Below are positions 7,137 to 16,253 of a stretch of 64,000 nucleotides of DNA, in pieces; the stretch's first letter is position 1, and the number at the start of each line of letters is the position of its first letter. The translations under genes and the position numbers were made by a program. The DNA is from M3007 sp044226205 (GTDB taxonomy: Bacteria > Bacteroidota > Bacteroidia > Chitinophagales > Saprospiraceae): the NCBI GenBank assembly GCA_044226205.1, contig JBGAHL010000023.1, positions 22,916 to 86,915 on the forward strand. Direction: 5' to 3'. The notes under the pieces were generated by a model. That model was not told where the DNA came from. It did no database searches and worked only from the letters and a program-made list of their open reading frames with translations.

Positions 7137-9974
7137 ATGCCACGCGATCGCTCGATCAATACCATTCTGCTCATCGGCTCCGGCCCCATCATCATCGGCC
7201 AGGCCTGCGAATTCGACTATTCCGGCAGCCAGGCCAGCCGTTCCTTGCGCGAAGAGGGAATTAAAGTCGCCCTGATCAATTCCAACCCGGCCACCATCAT
7301 GACCGACCCGGTCACCGCCGACTTTATCTACCTGCGCCCGCTCACACCCGAAAGTATCGAACAGATCCTGCGCGAACACCAGGAAAGCCTCGAACTGCCG
7401 GCCATCGACGCCGTTCTGCCCACCATGGGCGGCCAAACCGCGCTCAACCTCGCGATCGAGTGCGAAAAACAAGGCATCTGGGAACAATACGGCGTGCGCA
7501 TGATCGGGGTGGACACCAACGCCATCGAAACCACCGAAAACCGCGAAGCATTCAAAAAACTGGTGCTCGACCTCGGCCTTTCCGTGGCGCCTTCCTACAT
7601 CGCCAACTCCTACCTCGAAGGGAAAGAAGCTGCGCAAAAGATTGGTTTTCCGCTGGTTATACGCCCCTCGTACACCCTTGGCGGCACGGGCGGCGGCTTT
7701 TGTATGAAAGAAGAAGACTTCGACGAAGCCCTCAAACGCGGCCTCAACGCTTCCCCGACCCACGAGGTGCTGGTGGAAAAAGCCGTGCTGGGCTGGAAAG
7801 AATTCGAACTCGAACTCCTCCGCGACGCCCTCGACAACGTCTGCATCATCTGCACGGTCGAAAACCTCGACCCGATGGGCATTCACACGGGCGACTCGAT
7901 CACCGTTGCGCCGGCCATGACGCTCTCCGACACCTCCTTCCAGGACATGCGCAACCAGGCCATCAAGATCATGCGCGCACTGGGCAATTTCGCCGGCGGC
8001 TGCAACGTGCAATTCGCACAAGACCCTGCCACCGAAAAATTGATCGCCATCGAAGTCAACCCTCGCGTGTCGCGCTCGTCCGCACTGGCCAGCAAGGCAA
8101 CCGGCTACCCCATTGCCAAAATCGCAGCCAAACTGGCCATCGGCTACACGCTTGACGAACTCAAAAACCAGATCACCAAAACCACCTCCGCGTTTTTCGA
8201 ACCCACGCTCGACTATGTTATTGTCAAAATGCCGCGCTGGAATTTTGAAAAATTTCAGGGCGCCGACCACCGCCTCGGGCTGCAAATGAAGTCGGTGGGC
8301 GAGGTCATGGCTATCGGCCGTTGCTTCAACGAAGCCCTGCAAAAAGCCTGTCAAAGCCAGGAAAACAACCGAATGGGCCTTGGCGCCGACAAAAAAGAAT
8401 GGATGCGCACCGAGGATATCCTCGAACGCCTTGAAAAAGTATCGGATGACCGGATTTACCGCGTAAAAGACGCCCTCCGTCTCGGCATTCCCGGCAAAAC
8501 GGTGCAGAAAATGACAGGGATCGACAGCTGGTTTATTCAGGAGATCAAAAAACTGGTCAAAATGGAAGACCAGCTCCTGCGCTTCAACGTGGCGGAAGAC
8601 ATCCCCCGCGACTTCTTCGTCGAACTCAAAAAGAACGGCTACTCCGATGCCCAGATCGCCTGGCTGCTCCGCATTTCGGAACAGGAAGTGACGCGCCAGC
8701 GCAAAAAACTCGGCATCCGCCGGGTGTACAAAATGGTGGACACCTGCGCCGCCGAATTCGAGTCGAAAACCAACTATTTCTACTCCACCTTCGACGACAA
8801 AAACGAAAGCCACCGCACCGACAAGAAAAAAATCGTGGTGCTCGGCTCGGGCCCCAACCGCATCGGGCAGGGCATCGAATTCGACTACTGCTGCGTGCAC
8901 GGCGTGCTCGCCATTCGCGAAGTCGGTTACGAAGCCATCATGGTCAATTGCAACCCCGAAACCGTTTCGACTGACTACGACCTCGCCGACAAACTGTATT
9001 TCGAGCCCGTCTTCTGGGAGCACCTGGAGGAAATTCTCGAACACGAACAACCCGACGGCGTGATCGTGCAACTCGGCGGCCAAACCGCCCTCAAACTCGC
9101 CGAAGACCTCCACAAAAACGGCTGGAACATCATCGGCACCTCGTTCAACGACATGGACATCGCCGAAGACCGCGGCCGTTTTTCCGACCTGCTGCGCGAC
9201 CTCGACATCCCGTATCCCAAGTACGGCGTGGCCCGCGATGTGGACGAGGCGCTCGACGTGGCCCGCAAAATTCCGTACCCGCTGCTCGTGCGCCCCTCCT
9301 ACGTACTCGGCGGCCAGCGCATGCGGATCGTCATCAACGACAACGAACTGGAACGCCACGTTCTGAGCATTTTCAAACACCTGCCGGACAACAAGGTGCT
9401 CATCGACCAGTTCCTCGAGCGCGCCAAGGAAGCCGAGATCGACGCTATTTTCGACGGCGAGGACTTCCACATCATGGGCGTGATGGAACACATCGAACCC
9501 GCGGGCATCCACTCGGGCGACTCCTCGGCAGTGTTGCCGCCCTATTCGCTGGGCCCCATCGTGATCCAGCAAATGGCAGAACATGCCGAACGCATCGCGA
9601 GAGCCCTGAATATCAAAGGTTTGATCAATATCCAGTTTGCGGTGAAAGACGACCAGGTGTACGTGATCGAGGCCAACCCCAGGGCTTCGCGCACCACGCC
9701 GTTCATTGCCAAAGCCTACCAGGTGCCTTACCTCAATATTGCCACCAAGGTGATGCTCGGCACCCACAAACTGCGCGATTTCGACATCGTACCCAAACCC
9801 ACAGGTTACGCGATCAAAATCCCGGTCTTTTCTTTTGAAAAATTCCCGGGTGTCGACAAACGCCTCGGCCCGGAGATGAAAAGTACCGGCGAAGCGATCT
9901 ACTTTATCAAAGACCTGCGGGACCCGTACTTCCGGGAACTGGATCGGAACAGGAGTATGTACCTGTATAACTAG
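7137..9974 (+). CDS. carB: Carbamoyl-phosphate synthase large subunit (short form without MGS domain)
   Basis: CarB makes carbamoyl phosphate from glutamine-derived ammonia, bicarbonate and two ATP, feeding pyrimidine and arginine synthesis. The 945 residues show the two homologous ATP-grasp halves: GSGPIIIGQACEFDYSG at the N terminus repeated as GSGPNRIGQGIEFDY near residue 566, each followed by the MGGQTALN/LGGQTALK motif and by RPSYTLGGTGGG or RPSYVLGGQRM. The middle (about 400-555) is the oligomerization domain. The protein stops at RSMYLYN, where E. coli CarB (about 1,073 aa) would continue into the MGS-like domain that binds UMP, IMP and ornithine. Short CarB is usual in many Bacteroidota, so this is probably not a truncation. 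Regulation by the leader hairpin at 7036-7081 is plausible. No carA is in the window. Confidence 0.97.
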   Translation: MPRDRSINTILLIGSGPIIIGQACEFDYSGSQASRSLREEGIKVALINSNPATIMTDPVTADFIYLRPLTPESIEQILREHQESLELPAIDAVLPTMGGQTALNLAIECEKQGIWEQYGVRMIGVDTNAIETTENREAFKKLVLDLGLSVAPSYIANSYLEGKEAAQKIGFPLVIRPSYTLGGTGGGFCMKEEDFDEALKRGLNASPTHEVLVEKAVLGWKEFELELLRDALDNVCIICTVENLDPMGIHTGDSITVAPAMTLSDTSFQDMRNQAIKIMRALGNFAGGCNVQFAQDPATEKLIAIEVNPRVSRSSALASKATGYPIAKIAAKLAIGYTLDELKNQITKTTSAFFEPTLDYVIVKMPRWNFEKFQGADHRLGLQMKSVGEVMAIGRCFNEALQKACQSQENNRMGLGADKKEWMRTEDILERLEKVSDDRIYRVKDALRLGIPGKTVQKMTGIDSWFIQEIKKLVKMEDQLLRFNVAEDIPRDFFVELKKNGYSDAQIAWLLRISEQEVTRQRKKLGIRRVYKMVDTCAAEFESKTNYFYSTFDDKNESHRTDKKKIVVLGSGPNRIGQGIEFDYCCVHGVLAIREVGYEAIMVNCNPETVSTDYDLADKLYFEPVFWEHLEEILEHEQPDGVIVQLGGQTALKLAEDLHKNGWNIIGTSFNDMDIAEDRGRFSDLLRDLDIPYPKYGVARDVDEALDVARKIPYPLLVRPSYVLGGQRMRIVINDNELERHVLSIFKHLPDNKVLIDQFLERAKEAEIDAIFDGEDFHIMGVMEHIEPAGIHSGDSSAVLPPYSLGPIVIQQMAEHAERIARALNIKGLINIQFAVKDDQVYVIEANPRASRTTPFIAKAYQVPYLNIATKVMLGTHKLRDFDIVPKPTGYAIKIPVFSFEKFPGVDKRLGPEMKSTGEAIYFIKDLRDPYFRELDRNRSMYLYN

Positions 9975-10005
9975 GCCCAATTTTCCCCTGTTCTAAGCCG
10001 GACAA

Positions 10006-10992
10006 ATGCTGAAAATCATCGTTTTTTTCAACTGGGCGGTCATTGCCATCCTCGCCATTCTCGTTGGCGCCGAAACCTTTTGGCCCAGCAAAGGCGGCGA
10101 TGCGGCCGGCAGAGGCATGGGCATGCTGGTTTACTACGTCGCCATCGCGGCGCTGGTAGTCCTGCTCGTACTCAACCTTTTACCCTATGCCTGGCCCAAA
10201 TACCTCGCGTTCGGGCTGATCATCCTGCCCTTGCTCTGGATGCAGGTGTCGCGGCCGGTCCACAATTTTTTCCGGGGTCTGACCAACTGGATCACCGAAA
10301 AACCGATGTATGAGGATGCCGAACGCGAGCGAATCGCCAGGGCACTTCTCTCCGGGAAGCCCGACAAACTCAGGAAAGCCTTGCAAAACCCGCCCCCGCA
10401 ACTTGGCGACCCCGCGTACAGCTTCCCGCTGCTGTCGGATGCCGTGAGTTGGGCCTTGAAATTCGACCAGCCGGACGAGGTGGAAGGGCGGTACGCGTGT
10501 ATTCAGATTTTGCTCGATGCAGGCGTGCCCATTCGGACGCCCGATGGCGAGTACACCCCTGTCGAAGTGAGCGCTGCATCGTCGGGCAATGCCGAAATGT
10601 TGAAGTTTTTGCTCGAAAGAGGCGGCAATGCCAACGCCAAAACCTTCGATACCTACACGGGGCAGCCCAACAAGGTGCCGATGATTTTCGAGGCGCTCCA
10701 GACGTCTTACGGCGCCCGAGATTGCATACGGGTCATGCTCGATTTCGGTGCAGATCCCAACGCCATTTTGCCGCAATACGGCGACGAAAAGCACAATTCG
10801 GCCCTCATGATGGCCGCCAGCTACGGCCGCTGGGATATTTGCCTCATGCTGATGGACAAAGGCGCCGATGTGAAATACCGGACGCCCGACGGCCGCTCGC
10901 TCGGCACGGTCGTGGCAGCCAGCGAGCCGCCCGACCAGTACGATCGTTATTCCACAAGCGATGATTTTGAACGGGTAAAAAGCCGGCTGTAG
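10006..10992 (+). CDS. Membrane protein with ankyrin repeats
   Basis: The 328-residue protein begins with three predicted membrane helices (about residues 3-24, 38-60 and 64-82). A soluble part of about 240 residues follows, with ankyrin-type helix pairs: LLDAGVPIRTPDGEYTPVEVS, AEMLKFLLERGGNANAK, CIRVMLDFGADPNAI and DICLMLMDKGADVKYR. Ankyrin repeats mediate protein-protein contacts, so the soluble part is probably a cytoplasmic scaffold; no enzyme motif is visible. The gene begins 31 bp after carB in the same direction, though no functional link is evident. Fold and membrane location are well supported; the role is unknown. Confidence 0.8.
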   Translation: MLKIIVFFNWAVIAILAILVGAETFWPSKGGDAAGRGMGMLVYYVAIAALVVLLVLNLLPYAWPKYLAFGLIILPLLWMQVSRPVHNFFRGLTNWITEKPMYEDAERERIARALLSGKPDKLRKALQNPPPQLGDPAYSFPLLSDAVSWALKFDQPDEVEGRYACIQILLDAGVPIRTPDGEYTPVEVSAASSGNAEMLKFLLERGGNANAKTFDTYTGQPNKVPMIFEALQTSYGARDCIRVMLDFGADPNAILPQYGDEKHNSALMMAASYGRWDICLMLMDKGADVKYRTPDGRSLGTVVAASEPPDQYDRYSTSDDFERVKSRL

Positions 10993-11017
10993 CGCGGCAT
11001 TTGAAAATTTGAGGAAT

Positions 11018-11042
11018 CGACAGGGTAAGAAAATCCCTGTCG
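11018..11042. terminator. Short hairpin after the ankyrin gene
   Basis: CGACAGGG (11018-11025) and CCCTGTCG (11035-11042) form a perfect 8-bp stem with a 9-nt loop, 26 bp after the stop codon. There is no T-run, so termination is uncertain. Confidence 0.35.
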
Positions 11043-11097
11043 CGGGTATAAAACGCAAAACACCCGAGTTCTTCAATTTTCAAACCATTTCACACCC

Positions 11098-12504
11098 ATG
11101 CGCGCTGTACCCTTTTTTGCGAAATCCCTGACCTTGTTGGCCCTTTGTTTTGCCCCCGGCCTGCTCAGGGCGCAGTGGCAATCGTACGTGCCGGCCCTTC
11201 CGGACACCATTGGCACTTTCGATCTGTGCATTGCCCACCAGAACGACCAGATTGCCTGGTCGATCGGCATGAAATACAACGTGTTGCCAACCAGTTTCGG
11301 CACCATTCATACCGACAGCCTGTTTTTTACCAAAACCGCAGACGGCGGCCAAAGCTGGTCGGGCGGCACCATCCCGAGGGGTGGCGGCGCCTACGCACAG
11401 GCTTGCAGTATCTGCCCGATTAATGCTGACACGGCCTGGGCTTGCATGGTCGACAACCTGAATAAGAGCCACGTCATGCAAACCACCGACGGCGGCCAGT
11501 CCTGGACGCCTCGACTCGAAAATGGCTTCGGTTACGCTACTTCCTACGTAAACGCGGTGTACTTCTGGGACGACCAGCACGGTGTCGCAATTGGCGACCC
11601 TGCCCCCTCCGCCACGCAAACCCTTGCCTTTTTTGAAATATACACCACCGACGACGGGGGCGATACCTGGACGCGCATCAGCAACGACAGCATCCCAGCC
11701 CGCCTGACCAACGAATTCGGTTACTACGGCGATTATGCCGTCGTGGGCGATCATATCTGGTTCTCGAGTTTTAGCCCCGGCGGCAGCTGGCGCAGGGTTT
11801 TTCATTCTACCGATCGGGGACACCACTGGACGGCAGCAACGGCCTCTGTCGGCAGCATCTCGTTTGCCGATGAGTTACACGGCGTCGGCAATTCCTACAA
11901 TGCTTCTACCCAGGCGACTTCAATCCGCTACACGGAAAACGGCGGCGCCTCCTGGACGATTTTGCCCGCCATTCAAGGTGCGCGAGTCTCCACGCTGGTT
12001 ATTTTGCCCGAATCACACCACCTGTTGGCCGTGCAGCGCACCAACAACATCAGCGGGCCGTTTCGCACCATGCTGAGCACGGATTTGGGGCAAAGCTGGA
12101 TGGAAATCGGCGTCGGCGAACACGCCGCCCAGGCTCAATTCAGCACCGCCTCCACCGGCTATGCGGGCGAGTGGCTGACCACAGGGCACCCGACCAGAAT
12201 GTACCGATACACCGGCAGCCCGATGGTTGGCATTTTTACGGGCAATACACTCGATGCCCGGGTCGTGTGCGCTCCCAACCCGGTCGCGGAGGTGCTCCGT
12301 GTAGAAGTATTGGCCGAAGAAGGGCAGTCTGCTTATTGTCTCCTGCTCAACGATGAGCAAGGGCGCCTTGTCGCCCGCAAATGGCTTGCCGAAGGCGCGG
12401 CTGAATGGACGGAGTTCGATGTGAAAAATCTGCCGCCGGGCGTGTATTGGTTGACCGTCAGCGGGGAAAAAGGGTATCTGACCCGGAAAGTGGTCAAACT
12501 GTGA
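11098..12504 (+). CDS. Secreted BNR/YCF48-like repeat protein with T9SS sorting domain
   Basis: The 468 residues start with a signal peptide (hydrophobic FFAKSLTLLALCFAPGLL, cleavage near LRAQ). The body is a propeller-like series of Asp-box/BNR-type motifs: KTADGGQSWSG, QTTDGGQSWTPRL, TTDDGGDTWTRIS, HSTDRGHHWTA, YTENGGASWTIL and STDLGQSWME. These occur in sialidase-like and YCF48/photosystem-stability-like proteins. The last 80 or so residues are a type A T9SS domain (CAPNPVAEVLRVEV, NDEQGRLVARKW, LPPGVYWLTVSG). The protein is predicted to be exported and surface-attached. Sialidase activity is not implied because the catalytic Arg triad and Tyr/Glu are not recognisable. The gene ends 8 bp before a long perfect inverted repeat. 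Confidence 0.85.
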   Translation: MRAVPFFAKSLTLLALCFAPGLLRAQWQSYVPALPDTIGTFDLCIAHQNDQIAWSIGMKYNVLPTSFGTIHTDSLFFTKTADGGQSWSGGTIPRGGGAYAQACSICPINADTAWACMVDNLNKSHVMQTTDGGQSWTPRLENGFGYATSYVNAVYFWDDQHGVAIGDPAPSATQTLAFFEIYTTDDGGDTWTRISNDSIPARLTNEFGYYGDYAVVGDHIWFSSFSPGGSWRRVFHSTDRGHHWTAATASVGSISFADELHGVGNSYNASTQATSIRYTENGGASWTILPAIQGARVSTLVILPESHHLLAVQRTNNISGPFRTMLSTDLGQSWMEIGVGEHAAQAQFSTASTGYAGEWLTTGHPTRMYRYTGSPMVGIFTGNTLDARVVCAPNPVAEVLRVEVLAEEGQSAYCLLLNDEQGRLVARKWLAEGAAEWTEFDVKNLPPGVYWLTVSGEKGYLTRKVVKL

Positions 12505-12512
12505 CGAACGTG

Positions 12513-12582
12513 TTGATGCTGTAGGTTATTACTGACGGGGTGACTCCAAAGTCACCCCGTCAGTAATAACCTACAGCATCAA
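12513..12582. terminator. Perfect 33-bp inverted repeat between convergent genes
   Basis: The left arm 12513-12545 and right arm 12550-12582 are exact reverse complements around a CCAA loop. It fills almost the whole gap between a plus-strand stop (12504) and a minus-strand stop (12585), so a bidirectional terminator is the simplest reading. It has no T-tract, and 33 paired bases without a mismatch is unusually long for a terminator, so a mobile palindromic element is an alternative. Confidence 0.7.
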
Positions 12583-12584
12583 TC

Positions 12585-15023
12585 TTAAAACGGACACCCG
12601 TCGCAGGGCGCCGGTTTTCCGCCGGAGCGTTGTTTGGGTTGCTCGGTTTGTCTTGCCGTCTGCGTGCCCACGACGTGAAATTCCGTCCGTCGGTTCAGCT
12701 GGTGATCGGATTCGGAGCAGGGCGCCGCATCGCTGCAAGGCTTGACGGGTTGCGTTTCGCCATAACCGCGGGCAGCCAGTCGCTCGCGTTGAATGCCCTG
12801 CCGCATCAACCAGGTGACAACGGCTTCTGCGCGGCGTTGGGAGAGCAAGAGGTTGTATTCGTCGGAACCCTGACTGTCGGTGTGCGAAGCGATCTCGACC
12901 TTCAATTCAGGGTTGTCTTCGAGCATTCGAAGCAATTTTTCGAGCTCGGGCATCGATTCCTCCCGCATGTTGGCCTGGTCGAAATCGTAGTAAATATTGA
13001 GCAAAAAACCATCACCGGCTGGTCCCGACTGCCAGTCGCTGGCGCGTGGATTGCTCGGCACGCCATTGTCGTACAAGATGCCTTCGCGGAGGCTCAGGCC
13101 CTCGGCCAGTTCGGCGTCGGCGGGTGTCCCGTCGGGGTTTTCATAAAGTCCGGAATAGGGATCGTACACCGGCCTGACGGAAGGGTCGGGTGTGCCCGTG
13201 AGCGGATCGCGGCGATAGGGCAGGAGGTTGAGGTTGGTTTTCAGGCCTGAACCCGTGGCCAGCCCCCGGGTGCAAATTTCGTCGGAGACGCCCGCGATGT
13301 AGCCGTTTTTCACCGCTTTTACGGTGTAACAACAGTCTTTGTCCACTTTGAAACGATAACGCCCGTCGGCGCCGGTGATAAACGACGGCGGAGCCGGACG
13401 CCCGCAAGCATTGCTCAAAAACACCTCCGCGCCATAGGCCGGCAGCCCGTCGAGCATGTCGAAAACGATCCCTGAAATGGTGTATTTGGCTTGTTTTTCA
13501 ATCCTGATTTCAGCGTTCAGCGTAGCGCCTGCATGAAGTTGCTGCGCGCAAATATCGACTTTGCCCGCGTCGTAACCCGTCTTGGCGGCGCTGAACGAAA
13601 CGCACTCGCCCGGGCGCAGATCGAAGGCCAAACGGCCGTCGGCGCCGGCCGTGTACGTGTTGCCGCTGCGGCTGTCGGTCAGCAGCGCGCCGGGTACCGC
13701 CTGGCCGGTCAACGCATCTGCGACCTGTACCTCGACGGCCACGGCCATTTTTTTAAACCCGTAAATATCGTCGCGCCCGGCCCCGCCTTCCCGATCGGAG
13801 CTGAAGAACCCCCAGCTGAGGTCGGAGCCGAAGCAGATGCCGAAATCGTCGTGCGGCGAATTGACCGGGTAGCCGAGATTGGCCGGCAGGTTCCAGTCGC
13901 CGTTGCTTTTTTCAGTGGTGTAAAAAATGTCGAGCCCGCCCAGCCCGATGTGCCCGTTGGAGGCAAAATAGAGGCGGTTGTTGGCGTCGATGTAAGGGAA
14001 AATTTCGTTGCCCTCGGTATTCACGACCGGCCCGAGATTGACCGGCGGCCCCCATCGGCCCGATTCAAAACGGCTGACATAAAGGTCCATGCCGCCATAG
14101 CCGCCAGGCATGTTGCTGGCAAAATACAGCGTGCGGCCATCGGCCGAAAGGGCGGGGTGGGCGCAGGTAAACTCATCGGAACAGAAGGGCAAAGCCTGCA
14201 AATTGGTCCATCCGCCGCCAGCGGCTGCGTGACCGGAAAATATTTTCAGTTTCATCAGCCCGTCTTCGCTTTTGCCGACCCTGCCGTCCTGATAGTTGTT
14301 GCGGGTGTAATAAATGGTCTCGCCGTCGGCGGAAAAACTCGCGGCTGCTTCGTTGAACTTGCCGTTCAGCCCGGTCGAAAATTTGGCCGCAGCATCGTAG
14401 GCAAAATGGCCGGGGTCGCCTGCACTCCCGCTGGTATCGAATTGCACGGCGTACAATTCGGAAAAAGGATTGCCCGTCCACATGCTCGTGCGCCGCAGGT
14501 AGGTTCCTTCATCGCGGTCGCTGGCAAAAACCAGTTGGTTGCCGAGCAAGGCGGGGCCGTAGTCGTCGACCCGCACATTAAAAGGTAGCTGGGAAATGGT
14601 ATAAATCCCTGCATTTTTTCGCATCAATTCGCTTTCCAGATCGCAGGCCCTGAGCAGGTTTTGGGCGCGGGCATCGTCGGGGCGTTCAGCCACAAATTTT
14701 TGGTACCACACCCTGGCTTCGCTGCATTTGCCATTGGCCTGCAGCATCATGCCGTAGTAAAGGAAATGAATGGGTTTGGCCTGCGGAAGCGCCACGACCT
14801 GCGCGTACCAGTATTCGGCATTGCCCGTGTCATTGATCTTTCTGTAGCACTCCGCCAGGTTCATTTTGGCCTCCGGATTGTCTTCTCGCTGGAGCAACAA
14901 CTGGTATTCCTGAATAGCCGTCACGAAATCCAGTTCATCCATGGCAGTGCGCGCGCGTTGCAGCGACTGGGCTGACAAACCCGCGGCAAGACAAACAAGA
15001 AAAAGTCCGAACAAATATTTCAT
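12585..15023 (-). CDS. OmpA-family envelope protein with TPR, PD40 and carboxypeptidase-like domains
   Basis: The start chosen is the ATG for MKYLFGLFLVCLAAG, giving 812 residues with a signal peptide. Domains in order: N-terminal TPR-like helices (about 20-130), a PD40 propeller (repeated FSADGETIYYTRN, LSADGRTLYFASN, IDANNRLYFASNG, about 150-420), two carboxypeptidase-regulatory-like beta domains (about 430-600), and a C-terminal OmpA/MotB peptidoglycan-binding domain (YYDFDQANMREES to the QRRAEAVVTWL and RGYGETQP motifs). This architecture is common beside porP/sprF genes in Bacteroidota and is linked to T9SS or gliding machinery (PorE-like). The gene begins 22 bp after the PorP/SprF stop on the same strand, so the two probably form one operon. 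Confidence 0.9.
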   Translation of the reverse strand: MKYLFGLFLVCLAAGLSAQSLQRARTAMDELDFVTAIQEYQLLLQREDNPEAKMNLAECYRKINDTGNAEYWYAQVVALPQAKPIHFLYYGMMLQANGKCSEARVWYQKFVAERPDDARAQNLLRACDLESELMRKNAGIYTISQLPFNVRVDDYGPALLGNQLVFASDRDEGTYLRRTSMWTGNPFSELYAVQFDTSGSAGDPGHFAYDAAAKFSTGLNGKFNEAAASFSADGETIYYTRNNYQDGRVGKSEDGLMKLKIFSGHAAAGGGWTNLQALPFCSDEFTCAHPALSADGRTLYFASNMPGGYGGMDLYVSRFESGRWGPPVNLGPVVNTEGNEIFPYIDANNRLYFASNGHIGLGGLDIFYTTEKSNGDWNLPANLGYPVNSPHDDFGICFGSDLSWGFFSSDREGGAGRDDIYGFKKMAVAVEVQVADALTGQAVPGALLTDSRSGNTYTAGADGRLAFDLRPGECVSFSAAKTGYDAGKVDICAQQLHAGATLNAEIRIEKQAKYTISGIVFDMLDGLPAYGAEVFLSNACGRPAPPSFITGADGRYRFKVDKDCCYTVKAVKNGYIAGVSDEICTRGLATGSGLKTNLNLLPYRRDPLTGTPDPSVRPVYDPYSGLYENPDGTPADAELAEGLSLREGILYDNGVPSNPRASDWQSGPAGDGFLLNIYYDFDQANMREESMPELEKLLRMLEDNPELKVEIASHTDSQGSDEYNLLLSQRRAEAVVTWLMRQGIQRERLAARGYGETQPVKPCSDAAPCSESDHQLNRRTEFHVVGTQTARQTEQPKQRSGGKPAPCDGCPF

Positions 15024-15045
15024 GCGTAAATCGCTGCAAAACATG

Positions 15046-16023
15046 TCAAAAAAACCTCGGTGAAGCGGCTTTCTTCACTTTAAAATCAAATTCATAGCCG
15101 AGCATAAACTCGAGTGAGCCCTGCCCGGCCTTGCGAATCCGGCTGAGTGAAATATCATAGGCCGCGCCGAATCGCAGGCCGTTGCGCAGGTACCAGGCCG
15201 CCCACAAATCGGCCGAATCGTGGGAAGAATTGCGACCTTCCAGCGCGGTTCGGTAAGCGGCGCCCACCCAAAAGGTCTGGATCAAAAAGAACGAGGCATC
15301 CAGGTCGATTGCTGTCGGCGCGCCGATATTTTGCGTGAGATTGTCGCGGCGGTAGCGGCTGAACAGCCCCGTGCCTTTGATCAGTACAGAGGGCCGGAAC
15401 ACCAGGTTGTCGCTCCGAAGCGGGAAAGCGGCCCCGGCGGTCAGGTAGTAGTGGCGGTAGATTCGCCCCGAGTTGCCGGCATCTTGCCGGATGGTTTGCT
15501 CGAGCAGGCGCGGGCAGCCCAGGCCGGCGTAAAAATTGGCGCCCGTGAGTTGCAGGCCGGCGCCGAAATTGGGCAGCCAGCGGCTGATATTTTCCTGAAA
15601 AACCGCGTCGCCGGCGTCCTCTACGAGTACCTTGCTCCAGTTGCCGTGCCAGTTGGCAACGCCTGCTTGCAGACCGGCCGAGAGGTTCAGGTTTTCATTG
15701 AGGGAAAAGCGGTAAGCATAGGCAAAATTGAGGTCGAAACGCCCCGTGGCCCCGGCTTTGTCGTTGACCAGGCTCATGCCCACGCCCACGCGTTCGTTGC
15801 GCAAGGGCGTGTGGGCGCACAGCGACTGCGTGCTTGGCGCGCCTTCGAAGCCGATCCATTGCTGGCGGTGCAACAGGTTGAGTGTCAGGTGCTCATTGCT
15901 GCCGGCCACCGCAGGGTTGAAGACCAAACTGTTGAAAACATATTTGGTAAACGCGGCATCCTGCTGCGCGTGCAGGCCGGGGAGAAAAAGAAAATAAAAG
16001 AGGAAGCGTATCGTCCTGCGCAT
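15046..16023 (-). CDS. PorP/SprF family type IX secretion outer-membrane protein
   Basis: The 325-residue protein has a signal peptide ending at LHAQQ and the family's N-terminal signature (DAAFTKYVFNSLVFNPAVAGS, then LLHRQQWIGFEGAP and GVGMSLVNDKAG). The rest is amphipathic beta-strand sequence of an outer-membrane barrel, closing with LEFMLGYEFDFKVK. PorP/SprF proteins associate with T9SS and gliding and often pair with a particular secreted substrate or an OmpA-type partner. Such a partner is encoded immediately downstream. This fits the several T9SS-tagged proteins in the window, but no specific substrate can be named. It is probably a paralogue rather than the core PorP. Confidence 0.92.
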   Translation of the reverse strand: MRRTIRFLFYFLFLPGLHAQQDAAFTKYVFNSLVFNPAVAGSNEHLTLNLLHRQQWIGFEGAPSTQSLCAHTPLRNERVGVGMSLVNDKAGATGRFDLNFAYAYRFSLNENLNLSAGLQAGVANWHGNWSKVLVEDAGDAVFQENISRWLPNFGAGLQLTGANFYAGLGCPRLLEQTIRQDAGNSGRIYRHYYLTAGAAFPLRSDNLVFRPSVLIKGTGLFSRYRRDNLTQNIGAPTAIDLDASFFLIQTFWVGAAYRTALEGRNSSHDSADLWAAWYLRNGLRFGAAYDISLSRIRKAGQGSLEFMLGYEFDFKVKKAASPRFF

Positions 16024-16253
16024 GGCAAATCCGTTTTAGGGATACGGTCAAATGATCTGGAATGCGGGTAAGACTCGGATTAGGGCAGCGCCGTGAAGTG
16101 CTGTCGGCGGCGGTAGCAAGCCATCGCGACATCATCCGGTTTTGCATCCGGGGTTTGACACAGCCAAACCCTTGCCAAAAAAAAGGCTGGAGGAATTGTC
16201 GGGGCAAAAATGCGGGGAATTAACAAGGCGAGCGGCTTTTTTTTAAAAAAACC

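Noticed and set aside
7080..9980. A 966-codon open frame on the minus strand covering all of carB
   Set aside because: It is the shadow of a highly G+C-rich, strongly conserved gene; its translation is low-complexity (His/Phe/Val/Gly-rich) with no domain, while the plus strand encodes an unmistakable CarB.
13491..14588. A 365-codon plus-strand frame inside the OmpA/PD40 gene
   Set aside because: No signal, no domain, composition of an antisense shadow; the minus-strand gene is clear over the whole stretch.
16151..16184. GGGTTTG/CAAACCC inverted repeat and nearby A-run between the PorP and NAD(P)-binding genes
   Set aside because: A 7-bp stem with a distant homopolymer run does not form a convincing terminator or operator.
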